Below the pieces are notes generated by a model. It saw nothing but the letters and a program-made list of their open reading frames with translations, did not search any database and was not told where the DNA came from. Position numbers and translations under genes: made by a program. From assembly GCA_025360005.1 (NCBI GenBank), contig JANYDA010000042.1, positions 1 to 64,000 on the forward strand: 64,000 bases of DNA, in the 5' to 3' direction. Below are positions 36,920 through 44,802 of this stretch, piece after piece (position 1 is the stretch's first letter; every line of letters begins with the position of its first letter). The stretch comes from Fibrobacteria bacterium. GTDB taxonomy: Bacteria > Fibrobacterota > Fibrobacteria > UBA11236.

Positions 36920-37977
36920 CGGCTGCGGTTGAGCCCTTGCACAAAAGTTTCCACCGCGCTCAGGATCTTCCCGGGCTTCTCGATGTCCCAATGGAAGCGC
37001 CCGCCGAAGGAGGGCCCGAAGTCCGTCCCGCCCAGCATGTCGTTGAAGGCTTCGAAGTAGAAGGAATCGATATCGATGCCGATGGTCCAGAACAATTCCC
37101 GGATCTCCCGGCCCTGATCGTCCACGAAAAGCCCGGAGTGGTAGGTGAAGTTGTTGCTGAGGACTATCCGGTAGATCTTTTCGAACAGGATGCTTTCCAG
37201 CCCGCCTTGCACCAGGTAATAGCCGGGGGCGATTTTCCCGAAGCGCGGATCCTGGAAGGGCGGTTGCAGGTTGCCGCCCACCCGTATCATGCCCGCTACC
37301 CTGATGCCCAGGTATTCCGTGGTCACCAAGGTGGGGAGCTGGGTGACGCCCAGTTCCACGTAGCCTTCCAGCAGGGGCGTTCCCACGGACGTGCCTACGC
37401 CTACGAAGAAATTGGAGCTGTAGAACTTGAGCTTGTCTTCCAGTTCCATGTTGGTGAAGCGGTAGAAGATCTCGCCGCCCAGGGCGAATTCGGCGCAGCC
37501 CAGCCGCAGCGGATCGTCGCAGCGTACGCGGTCGCGCGGTACCGGGTCGATGTCCCGATAGCCTTTGTGGACCACCTGGTTCTGGTAGAACTCCGTGAAC
37601 CGATCGGAGTTGAGTCCCAGGGAGGCGGTATAGCGGTACATCATGTTGGAGAGCTCAGTGGACTGGGAGTTGACGTGGTTCCCGTAGGCCAGGGACAGGA
37701 AATTGAATCCCATGGTTTCCGGATAGGGCGGTTCCGCGTTGGCCAGGACCGGATCTTTGGCTTGCGCGGCCAGGCCTTGCTCGGTTTCGCCGAAACGACG
37801 GCGCTTGGAATCGTATTCCGTGAAGGAGAGGAAGGTCATGCCGGATTGGAAACCGCGTTTGAATTCGGGATAGTCGGCGGCGCCCCAGTGGGAAGCCAAC
37901 GGCGAGCTGGTCTGGGCGAAGCAGGGTCCCAATCCCAATACGAACAGGATCAGCGCGATTGGGAGCCGGGAATCCAT
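36916..37977 (-). CDS. Secreted outer-membrane-type protein, unknown
   Basis: The 353-residue protein has a signal peptide ending at Cys-Phe-Ala-Gln and alternating strands rich in Phe, Tyr and Gly, such as 'SSNFFVGVGTSVGTPLLEGYVELGV' and 'FGPSFGGRFHWDI', consistent with a beta-barrel or large beta-sandwich. No family was recognised. Its start is 60 bases from the imuB operator and it is divergent from imuB. It is the first gene of a two-gene unit with the overlapping lipoprotein. Confidence 0.6.
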   Translation of the reverse strand: MDSRLPIALILFVLGLGPCFAQTSSPLASHWGAADYPEFKRGFQSGMTFLSFTEYDSKRRRFGETEQGLAAQAKDPVLANAEPPYPETMGFNFLSLAYGNHVNSQSTELSNMMYRYTASLGLNSDRFTEFYQNQVVHKGYRDIDPVPRDRVRCDDPLRLGCAEFALGGEIFYRFTNMELEDKLKFYSSNFFVGVGTSVGTPLLEGYVELGVTQLPTLVTTEYLGIRVAGMIRVGGNLQPPFQDPRFGKIAPGYYLVQGGLESILFEKIYRIVLSNNFTYHSGLFVDDQGREIRELFWTIGIDIDSFYFEAFNDMLGGTDFGPSFGGRFHWDIEKPGKILSAVETFVQGLNRSR

Positions 37978-38017
37978 CGGAGGAAAGATAATTCCCCATA
38001 AATCGGCGCTTCGATGA

Positions 38018-38054
38018 TTGCTGGCTCGGATAAATAGCTATACATTTGAGCAGC
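38018..38054 (+). promoter_or_regulatory. SOS promoter/operator of the imuB-like gene
   Basis: Box CTATACATTTGAGCAG (38038-38053) is 14 of 16 identical to the dnaE2 box. TTGCTG (38018-38023) and TACATT (38041-38046) are spaced by 17 bp. Exactly one base separates the box from the ATG at 38055, the same geometry as at dnaE2 and the DUF72 gene. Confidence 0.65.
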
Positions 38055-39248
38055 ATGCATCAGCTTCCCTCCCCGTTGTTCCTGGCTTTGGAGGCGGAAG
38101 ATTTTCCGGCCCAAGCCATCCTCGCCTGGGACGGAACCTATCGGGATAAGCCTTTTGTGGTGGTGGATCAGGATCCGGAGAACCATAAGACCTTCGCGAT
38201 CGCCTGCTCGCCCGCTGCGCGCGCGCTGGGTATGCAGGCGGGCATGGCCATGGCGGCGATGCGCCGTCGTTGCAAGCGCGTGCTGCCGGTGTTCCGGAAC
38301 CTGTCCTGGGAAACGGCATTGGGCGAGGAGTTGCGCGCGCTCTGCCAGCGCTATACGCCGGAGTCCGTGGCGGCGGCCGGCCGCGCCGTGCTGGATATGA
38401 CAGGCACGCCCGCCGCGCGCGCCTTGCAACCGCAGGCATTGGCGGCCAAGCTGCGCCGGGACGTGCTCTATGCCACCGGTCTTACCGATGTGGCGGTGGG
38501 CGCCGCGGGTACGCGCCTCATGGCCAAGGTGATGGCGCGCCAGGCGCGGGGGCGGAACGCGGAAACCGGTTTCTGCCCCTTGGGCGCGGAAGCGGAAACC
38601 CTGGCGCCGCTGCCGCCCGCCTGCCTGCCCGGCCTTTCGCCGCAATGCCGCCAGCGCATTCTCCGCTATGCGCTGGTTTCCGTGGGTCAGATCCGCGGGC
38701 TGGGGCGTACGGCCCTGGCGGCTCGCTTCGGTGGGGAAGGGGAAAAGCTGTATACGCTCGCCTGCGGCCTGGATCTGGAAGAGATCCGCGTGGTTAACCT
38801 GAGCGTTACCTCGGAAACCGTTCTTAAGGAAGACATCAACGATGAAGACGGTCTCGATCGCAAGGTACGCCTCACGGCGGACAAGCTGGCGTTCCGGCTG
38901 CGGGAGGCGGGCCGCCAGGCCGATAAGCTGGTGATGACCATCCGCTATGCGGATGGAAAGGCCGCGCGCAAGACCGTGATCATCCGCCCCCGAACCGATG
39001 AGTTCCATATCCTGGCCGGCAAGGCGGGGGAAGCCTTCCGCGCTCTCTATCAACGCCGGGTGGCCTTGCGCTCCATCGCGCTGACGGTTCCCACGCCCAA
39101 GCAGGACAGCGGCCAAACGGATCTCTTAGCCTCCCTGGCCGATCACCGCCGGCAAGCGTTGGGGAATGCTTTGGCGAAAATCCGCGCCCGCTCCGGTTTC
39201 GGAATCATCCTGAGCGGCGCCAACGTAGAGGTTGGCGATGCGAAATGA
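38055..39248 (+). CDS. imuB: ImuB-like inactive Y-family DNA polymerase
   Basis: The 397-residue protein follows Y-family organisation: an N-terminal palm ('ACSPAARALGMQAGMAM'), 'VLDMTG' after the active-site strand, then a little-finger region ('KVRLTADKLAFRLREA'). Aligned by eye to DinB, the first catalytic Asp is Ala11 ('FLALEAEDF') and the Asp-Glu pair is Gly109-Arg110, so it cannot be an active polymerase; ImuB proteins show the same loss. Gln-Thr-Asp-Leu-Leu at about 354 fits a beta-clamp-binding motif. With DnaE2 it would form an SOS mutasome. No imuA is in the window. ATG at 38055 is used, immediately behind the operator. Confidence 0.75.
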   Translation: MHQLPSPLFLALEAEDFPAQAILAWDGTYRDKPFVVVDQDPENHKTFAIACSPAARALGMQAGMAMAAMRRRCKRVLPVFRNLSWETALGEELRALCQRYTPESVAAAGRAVLDMTGTPAARALQPQALAAKLRRDVLYATGLTDVAVGAAGTRLMAKVMARQARGRNAETGFCPLGAEAETLAPLPPACLPGLSPQCRQRILRYALVSVGQIRGLGRTALAARFGGEGEKLYTLACGLDLEEIRVVNLSVTSETVLKEDINDEDGLDRKVRLTADKLAFRLREAGRQADKLVMTIRYADGKAARKTVIIRPRTDEFHILAGKAGEAFRALYQRRVALRSIALTVPTPKQDSGQTDLLASLADHRRQALGNALAKIRARSGFGIILSGANVEVGDAK

Positions 39249-39323
39249 CTAATTTTGGGACAGGCGGGAAAATAAGAATGCCGGCCAGCTCCGCCGGAAG
39301 AATTTCGCGAAAGACGAAGTGCC

Positions 39324-39836
39324 ATGAATTTGAAATTGTTTTTGATCCCCATGCTCTTGCTGCTGGAGAGTTCGCAATCGATCGAGTTTTCCCAGGCGGA
39401 ATGGAATAATCCCAGCCAGGCCGGCAGCTCGCTCTGGTTGAACAACCGGAAGCGCAAGCCGGTTACCATCGAGGCTTTCTACGTGCGCAACAAGGGTTTC
39501 CAGATCTCGGATGAGATGGCCCTTACCATCGGCCCCCGGAAATATTTCTTCGTCGCGGAGAAGGTGAAACGCGGCCAATGGACGCGGCTCCGTCCCAAGG
39601 ACAAGAGGAAGATCCGGATCAAGGCCAAGGACAGCCTGATGGTGAACGGCTTTGAATACGGCAGCCGCCTCAAAGCCAAGAAGGCATCCAAACTGCTTAG
39701 CGAAGAATACGTGCTGGATCTCAAGCTGGTGGACAATACCGGGGACTCCTCCATCGTCAAGGTTTCCGAATCGACGACCAAGTACTACATCAATGGGAAC
39801 CTGGACGCGAACGGCCCCGCGCCCGCGCCGAAATGA
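39324..39836 (+). CDS. Exported hypothetical protein
   Basis: The 170-residue protein has an N-terminal hydrophobic leader ('LKLFLIPMLLLLESSQS') and a basic, Lys-rich beta-strand body ending in an Ala/Pro tail. No family recognised. It starts 75 bases after the imuB-like gene in the same direction and is followed 18 bases later by a FUSC-like membrane protein, so it may be part of a unit with it. Confidence 0.55.
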   Translation: MNLKLFLIPMLLLLESSQSIEFSQAEWNNPSQAGSSLWLNNRKRKPVTIEAFYVRNKGFQISDEMALTIGPRKYFFVAEKVKRGQWTRLRPKDKRKIRIKAKDSLMVNGFEYGSRLKAKKASKLLSEEYVLDLKLVDNTGDSSIVKVSESTTKYYINGNLDANGPAPAPK

Positions 39837-39854
39837 TCCGCTGCCGATAGCGAC

Positions 39855-40367
39855 ATGAAAAACGCATTCCGAATCGACGCGCAAAAGCTGCGCTTGCTCC
39901 TGTACGCGTTTAAATGCGTGGCGGGCTTATGCGTCGGCTATGCCTTGTACCGGCTTTTCCCCCAGCACCAATTCTACTGGAGCATCATCTCCATCCTGCT
40001 GGTGCTGGCGCCGGACAGCGGCGATTCCAATAAGCTGGCTTTTGAAAGGATGGGGGCCAACCTGCTGGGTTCCACCATCGGGTTGCTGATCTACCTGGTT
40101 CACAAGCCCAACCTTCTCTCGCTGTGCGTGGGCGTGGTCGCCACCATTTTCGTGGGCACCCGGCTCAAATTGGAAAATGCCATCCGCTCGGCGCTGGTGT
40201 CCCTGATCGTGGTGATGATCAACGAGCAGCAGAACAATTCCGGGAAGGCGGCCCTGGAGCGGATCGGGTGCGTGATAGCGGGCTGCGTCATCGCCATGCT
40301 GATCACCCTGGCGTTCAATCTGCTGTCCCCCAAGGGCGCCGCGGCGGCGCCGATAGCGGGGGAGTAG
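39855..40367 (+). CDS. FUSC / aromatic-acid-exporter-like membrane protein
   Basis: The 170-residue protein has about five transmembrane helices. Its start 'LYAFKCVAGLCVGYALYRLFPQHQFYWSIISILLVLAPDSG' and then 'ERMGANLLGSTIGLLIYL' match the membrane half of FUSC/DUF939-type proteins, in which an 'R..G...G...G' element recurs. It lacks the cytoplasmic part of long members. The substrate is unknown. It ends 8 bases from the convergent pirin gene. Confidence 0.7.
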   Translation: MKNAFRIDAQKLRLLLYAFKCVAGLCVGYALYRLFPQHQFYWSIISILLVLAPDSGDSNKLAFERMGANLLGSTIGLLIYLVHKPNLLSLCVGVVATIFVGTRLKLENAIRSALVSLIVVMINEQQNNSGKAALERIGCVIAGCVIAMLITLAFNLLSPKGAAAAPIAGE

Positions 40368-40375
40368 CGCAGTCC

Positions 40376-41254
40376 TCAGTCGTCCAGGGAACCGAACTTG
40401 CCGGAGTTGAAATCGTCGACGGCCTGCATGATTTCCCGCTGGGTGTTCATGACGAACGGTCCGTAGGATGCGATGGGTTCATCGATGGGCGCGCCGCTCA
40501 GTATCAGGACTACCGCGTCCGTATCGGCCTTGAGAGAGATCGCTTCGCCTTGGTTGGCGAACAGGACGAAGTGATCCGCGGGCGCTTTGGATGCGCCGTT
40601 CACGGTCACCGATCCCTCGATCACGAGTATGCCGGTATTGTGCGTTTCCGGAAAAGAGAACCCGGCAGTGCCGCCTTGTTTGAGATGCGCGTTGTACATC
40701 TGGATGGGAGTGAACGTGGCGGCCGGGCCTTTGGTCCCCAGGTATTGCCCTGCTATGACTTCCACCCGGCCGGAGCCGTCTTCCAGCATATGCAAGCCCA
40801 TGCCCGCATGCGTCAGCTCCTGGTATTTCGGCGCCGTCATCTTATCCTTGGCGGGCAGGTTGACCCACAATTGCACCATCTGCATCAGCCCGCCCGTGCG
40901 GCTGAATTCCTTTTCGTGGTACTCCTTGTGCAATATGCCCGCGCCCGCCGTCATCCATTGCACGTCGCCCTCGCCGATGATGCCGCTGTTACCGGCGCTG
41001 TCATGGTGGGATACGCGGCCATGGTAGGCGATGGTCACGGTTTCGAAACCGCGATGCGGATGCGCGCCCACGCCGCGGGGCGAGGGACTGGGCGGGATCA
41101 GGGTCTTGGAGCCGTAGTCCATCATGAAGAACGGGCTCATCCTATGGCTGCCGATGCGTTGGCCGCCGGGAAAGAAGTTGTGCACCTTGAAGCCGTCGCC
41201 GACCATATGCGCGGCCGGCGGGGCCATAACCGTTTCAACCGTTTTCGTTTCCAT
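40376..41254 (-). CDS. Pirin family protein
   Basis: The 292-residue bicupin shows the pirin signature: 'GAHPHRGFETVTIAYHGRVSHHDSAGN' with metal-binding His residues, 'GEGDVQWMTAGAGILHKEYH', and 'LWVNLPAKDKMTAPKYQEL'. Bacterial pirins include quercetin dioxygenases and redox regulators; the role here is open. ATG at 41254 is preceded by AGGA. It is divergent from an FMN reductase gene, a combination that suggests quinone or aromatic stress, which is inference. Confidence 0.9.
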   Translation of the reverse strand: METKTVETVMAPPAAHMVGDGFKVHNFFPGGQRIGSHRMSPFFMMDYGSKTLIPPSPSPRGVGAHPHRGFETVTIAYHGRVSHHDSAGNSGIIGEGDVQWMTAGAGILHKEYHEKEFSRTGGLMQMVQLWVNLPAKDKMTAPKYQELTHAGMGLHMLEDGSGRVEVIAGQYLGTKGPAATFTPIQMYNAHLKQGGTAGFSFPETHNTGILVIEGSVTVNGASKAPADHFVLFANQGEAISLKADTDAVVLILSGAPIDEPIASYGPFVMNTQREIMQAVDDFNSGKFGSLDD

Positions 41255-41381
41255 ATTCCTAATGTACGTCTTAACGGTATTTGTTGCAACGGATATAATC
41301 GAAGCAAATCCCTTTGATCCAGCCCCAAATGCTAGATTCGGGTTGCTTTCTGGAAACCATTTTGGAGCGGGACGGACGGAC

Positions 41382-41927
41382 ATGAATATTCTGGGGATCT
41401 CCGGGAGCTTGCGGCAGAACTCATCCAACACCGCCTTGTTGCGGATTCTGAAATCGTTCCCGCATGCCGAAATCAATTTTGAAATCTTTCCGGACCTGGG
41501 GAGGCTGCCGCATTTCAGTCCGGAGTTGGATGATTCGGATGCTTCCCTGCAAGTGCGGGCTTTCCGCGCCGCGCTGTCCGCCTGCGACGGGGTGGTCCTT
41601 TCCACGCCGGAATACGCTTTCGGGATGCCGGGCGTCCTCAAGAACGCGCTGGACTGGACGGTGTCTTCCGGCGAGTTCGGCGGGAAACCGGTGGCCGCCA
41701 TCAGCGCTTCGCCCACCTTCGCGGGCGGAGACAAGGCCCATGCCTCTCTATTGCTTGTATTGAGCGCGCTGGCGGCCGAGGTGGTCCCAAAAGCGTCCTT
41801 TCCCATTCCGATGATTTATAAGAAGATATCCAAGGCCGGTGAAATCATCGATCCGGCCATCGTGGATCTGCTCTCCGGCGTGCTGTCGGAACTGGCTGCG
41901 GTCGTGAATGCCGGAAAGGCGGAATGA
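41382..41927 (+). CDS. NADPH-dependent FMN reductase
   Basis: The 181-residue flavodoxin-fold protein has the FMN phosphate loop 'GISGSLRQNSSNTALLR' and the ring-binding segment 'STPEYAFGMPGVLKNALDW', as in the NADPH_dep_FMN_red family (chromate/quinone/azo reductases). ATG at 41382 has a purine-rich GGAG element upstream. It overlaps the next small membrane gene by 4 bases (ATGA). Confidence 0.88.
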   Translation: MNILGISGSLRQNSSNTALLRILKSFPHAEINFEIFPDLGRLPHFSPELDDSDASLQVRAFRAALSACDGVVLSTPEYAFGMPGVLKNALDWTVSSGEFGGKPVAAISASPTFAGGDKAHASLLLVLSALAAEVVPKASFPIPMIYKKISKAGEIIDPAIVDLLSGVLSELAAVVNAGKAE

Positions 41928-42136
41928 ACATAGAACCGGGAAAACTGTTCATCGAATTCCTGTTCGGCCTGGTGGGCACGGGCTATTTCATCTTCGGGAG
42001 GAAGCAGGGACGTTACCTGTTCCTGGGTTGCGGGCTGGGCCTGGGGCTGTTCCCGTACTTCGTCGACAGCATTTGGGCCATCCTGCTGGTGGGCGCCGCC
42101 CTCACGGCCGTTCCTTTCTTTATCCGAGGCGATTGA
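41924..42136 (+). CDS. Small two-helix membrane protein
   Basis: The 70-residue protein has hydrophobic segments 'LFIEFLFGLVGTGYFIFG' and 'LFLGCGLGLGLFPYFV' plus 'IWAILLVGAALTAVPFFI', so two or three helices. It overlaps the FMN reductase stop by 4 bases, supporting translation of this frame rather than the competing one at 41908. Its function is unknown. Confidence 0.6.
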   Translation: MNIEPGKLFIEFLFGLVGTGYFIFGRKQGRYLFLGCGLGLGLFPYFVDSIWAILLVGAALTAVPFFIRGD

Positions 42137-42181
42137 GCCCGGTCCCGGCTTTCCATCCCTAGCCATCGCAAAGGAGTTCCC

Positions 42182-42934
42182 ATGACCATCCGCAACCAGT
42201 TCGATATCGAGGCGCTCAGGAAAATCGGCCACATAGTCGCCGAGACCCTGGAGCTGATGAAAGAGGCCATCGAGGAAGGCATCATGACGCGGGATCTGGA
42301 TGCGATCGCGGAGGCGAGTTTCAGGCGGTACGGAGCGGTATCGGCGCCGAAAAAGGTGTACGGCTTTCCCGGTCATACCTGCATCAGCGTGAACGAGGCC
42401 GTGGCCCACGGCATCCCGGGAAAGCGGAAAATCCGCGCCGGCGATCTGATCAACCTGGACGTGTCTGCGGAGTTGGACGGGTATTTCGCGGATACGGGCT
42501 TCACCGTGGCTTTCGCCAACGGGGACAAGCGGATCGAAAAGCTGTGCGCCTGCTCGCAACGCGCCCTGCGCGAGGGGATAGCGGAAGCCAAGCCCGGCGC
42601 GAAGCTGAACCTGGTGGGCCGCGCCATCGAGAGGGAAGCCGAACGTAACGGCTTCGCTACCCTCCGCAACCTGACCGGGCACGGTACCGGCGGCGCCTTG
42701 CACGAGTATCCCGATCATATCTACAACTATTACGAGCCCAGGCAGAAGGGCGCGTTCGCGGAGGGCATGGTGGTGGCCATCGAAACCTTCGTATCCACGG
42801 GCGCCGATTCCGCGGAAGAAGACGGGGATGGATGGACGCTGACCACCTTGGACGGAAGCCTGGTGGCGCAATACGAGCATAGCCTTATCGTGACGGGGGA
42901 CGGGCCCATCATCCTTACTCAGGTGATGCGCTAA
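42182..42934 (+). CDS. map: Type I methionine aminopeptidase
   Basis: The 250-residue enzyme removes initiator Met. All five metal ligands are visible: Asp93 ('NLDVSAELDGYF'), Asp104 ('ADTG'), His167 ('TGHGTGG'), Glu201 ('AIETFVSTG') and Glu232 ('QYEHSL'). The substrate His is in 'GFPGHTCISVNE'. AAGGAG lies 5 bases before the ATG. It is monocistronic in appearance and sits away from the ribosomal operon, so a second map copy may exist elsewhere. Confidence 0.95.
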   Translation: MTIRNQFDIEALRKIGHIVAETLELMKEAIEEGIMTRDLDAIAEASFRRYGAVSAPKKVYGFPGHTCISVNEAVAHGIPGKRKIRAGDLINLDVSAELDGYFADTGFTVAFANGDKRIEKLCACSQRALREGIAEAKPGAKLNLVGRAIEREAERNGFATLRNLTGHGTGGALHEYPDHIYNYYEPRQKGAFAEGMVVAIETFVSTGADSAEEDGDGWTLTTLDGSLVAQYEHSLIVTGDGPIILTQVMR

Positions 42935-42990
42935 AGTATCATTCCGCCTGTTCCCGTTCGTCCTTTCCGTACACCGCTTGGGAGCCGCCC

Positions 42991-43605
42991 ATGTCCAGTT
43001 CCGCCGGAACCGCGTTCCGGGTTCCCTTCCGCTTGCGCTTTGCCGCGCTGGCTTTGCTCGCGCTGGTTTCCTGGCCGCGCATGGTTCGCGCGCAACCCTA
43101 TCAATACCCGCCGGGCCCGGCCTTGGCCGATGAGCGCGTGGCCTATGCCATGGCGGTGGGAGCCACCGCCGTTCCCATGGCCGCGGGCGTACTCCTGGCG
43201 CGCAACGATTGGCAGGGGATCGGCATCGCGCTTTTCACGGCGGGATTCGCCATCGGTCCTTCCGCGGGGGAACTCTATTCCGGCTCGGTGGGCCTGGGCT
43301 TGGGCACGGCGGCCACTCGGCTGGTGGGCGCTTTGGCTTTGGTGTTGGGGTTTTGGGATCAAGGCTGCGCGGATTGCGATGTAGATGCCCGCAGCGATCG
43401 CCGCTTGCTCCTGGCAGGCTGGGCCTTGCTGGGCGGAGGCACGGCATTGAGCCTGATCGATACCCACTTCGCGGTGCATCGTCACAACCGCACCGTCACC
43501 GGGCGCAGGTCCACGCAGGGACAGGAGTTACGGCTGGATCCTGAATTGATCTTGGACCAACAAGGTTTGCTCGCCTCCGGGGCCAGGTTGCAACTGCGTT
43601 TCTGA
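42991..43605 (+). CDS. Membrane/exported hypothetical protein
   Basis: The 204-residue protein has a signal-like N-terminus ('FAALALLALVSWPRMVRAQ') and several Gly/Ala-rich hydrophobic stretches ('AVGATAVPMAAGVLLA', 'LLAGWALLGGGTAL'), with 'CADC' between. It ends with a strand 'GARLQLRF' typical of secreted proteins. No family recognised. Confidence 0.5.
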   Translation: MSSSAGTAFRVPFRLRFAALALLALVSWPRMVRAQPYQYPPGPALADERVAYAMAVGATAVPMAAGVLLARNDWQGIGIALFTAGFAIGPSAGELYSGSVGLGLGTAATRLVGALALVLGFWDQGCADCDVDARSDRRLLLAGWALLGGGTALSLIDTHFAVHRHNRTVTGRRSTQGQELRLDPELILDQQGLLASGARLQLRF

Positions 43606-43694
43606 GTCCCTCCTCCACTTTCAAGTATCGATTCCCCCAAAATCCCAACTTCCGTCCGCGATTCCGGCGCGTTTTCGGCAGTCGCGAAAATCGG

Positions 43695-43732
43695 TTGATG
43701 GGATTGCCAAATATGCTGTACGTTTGTGCAGC
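43695..43732 (+). promoter_or_regulatory. SOS promoter/operator of the DUF72 gene
   Basis: Box CTGTACGTTTGTGCAG (43716-43731) is 15 of 16 identical to the dnaE2 box. TTGATG (43695-43700) and TACGTT (43719-43724) are spaced by 18 bp. One base separates the box from ATG 43733. Confidence 0.65.
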
Positions 43733-44776
43733 ATGAATGATTGGACCCCTGCCAAAGCCGCTCCTCTGCAGTCCCCGGAGCCGCGAACCCCCGCGCATGC
43801 CAGGGTATCTTCCATGTTACCTGGCGGCAGCGGGACCGCGCGCGGCGGAACCGGGTGGCGGCCGTTGGCGGTGCCCCCGGATCTTTCCCGCCTGGGCCTT
43901 CGCGTGGGGACGAGCGGTTACCGATTCCAGGATTGGGCGGGGCGTTTCTACGCCCCCGCCGCCTCCGGGTCGGTACGGGAAGGGGGTAACTCCGAAGTTT
44001 CGGAGGGAGGAGCGGCGGCAAGGTGGTTTCCCTTCTACCAACTTTATTTCTCCTTCCTGGAATTGTGCCATACCTTCCACCAGGAACCCCAGGCCAGGCA
44101 ATTCGCGGAGCTGGAGCGGCGCAGCAAGCCCGGCATGATGTTCTCCGTGAAGGTCCATAAGGACATCTCCCACAAAGGCGCATGGGACGCGGCGGAAGGC
44201 CGCGCGCTAATGCGCAAGCATGCGATGGCGGTAACGCCCTTGGCGGACGCGGGACGCTTCTATTCCTTCCTCATCCAATTGGACGAAGGCGTGGAGCGGG
44301 GCCGCAGGGTGCTGGACTACCTGCTGGAAACGGCTTCAGTAGCGGTGGGGGAGGGATTGGACGTGCACGTAGAGTTCCGCAACCGCACCTGGCACCAGGA
44401 GTCCGTGCTGCAATCGCTCAAGGACGCGGGCGTGGGCATTTGCAATACGGACCTGCCGGATCTGCTGCACGCCTTTCCCCTCAAAGCCTACGCCACCACG
44501 GGCAAGGCCTACGTGCGCTATTGCGGCCTCAACCTGGCGGGCTGGCTGGCATCCGGCCCGGAAGGGGGGAGCCAACGGCCGCAAGCCCGGAACGTCCGTT
44601 ATGATTATCTGTATTCCCGGGCGGAGCTGGAGAAGCGCGTGCGCGGGCAACTGCTGCTGCTGGAGAAGACCGGCGCGGTGGCGGCGGTATTCAACAACCA
44701 TGTGGGGGGCAAGGCGGCCATCAACGCCGTGCAGGCCATCCACCTGCTGGGCAGGCGGATGGCCGCGGAACCCTGA
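43733..44776 (+). CDS. DUF72 (YecE-like) family protein under SOS-type operator
   Basis: The 347-residue protein contains the DUF72 TIM-barrel pattern: 'LRVGTSGYRFQDWAGRFY', 'FSVKVHKDISH', 'DVHVEFRNRTWH', 'GVGICNTD', 'AYVRYCGLN' and 'VFNNHVGGKAAINA'. Residues 1-55 are a disordered Pro/Gly-rich extension. The function of DUF72 is unknown; an enzyme of nucleic-acid or cofactor repair is often suspected. Its promoter carries the same operator as dnaE2 and the imuB-like gene, with an identical one-base gap to the ATG, so it is probably a damage-inducible gene. Confidence 0.85.
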   Translation: MNDWTPAKAAPLQSPEPRTPAHARVSSMLPGGSGTARGGTGWRPLAVPPDLSRLGLRVGTSGYRFQDWAGRFYAPAASGSVREGGNSEVSEGGAAARWFPFYQLYFSFLELCHTFHQEPQARQFAELERRSKPGMMFSVKVHKDISHKGAWDAAEGRALMRKHAMAVTPLADAGRFYSFLIQLDEGVERGRRVLDYLLETASVAVGEGLDVHVEFRNRTWHQESVLQSLKDAGVGICNTDLPDLLHAFPLKAYATTGKAYVRYCGLNLAGWLASGPEGGSQRPQARNVRYDYLYSRAELEKRVRGQLLLLEKTGAVAAVFNNHVGGKAAINAVQAIHLLGRRMAAEP

Positions 44777-44802
44777 ACCCTATCCGGGACAGGCGGCGGG
44801 AC

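Noticed and set aside
32761-39248. dnaE2 and the imuB-like gene as one operon
   Set aside because: Two minus-strand genes lie between them and each has its own operator and promoter elements.
38055-39248. Active DinB-type translesion polymerase
   Set aside because: Catalytic Asp and Asp-Glu positions are replaced by Ala, Gly and Arg in the by-eye alignment.
41908-42162. Frame of 84 codons overlapping the small membrane gene at 41924
   Set aside because: The 41924 frame has helices and a coupled ATGA overlap; this frame is Arg/Gly/Pro-rich without a domain.
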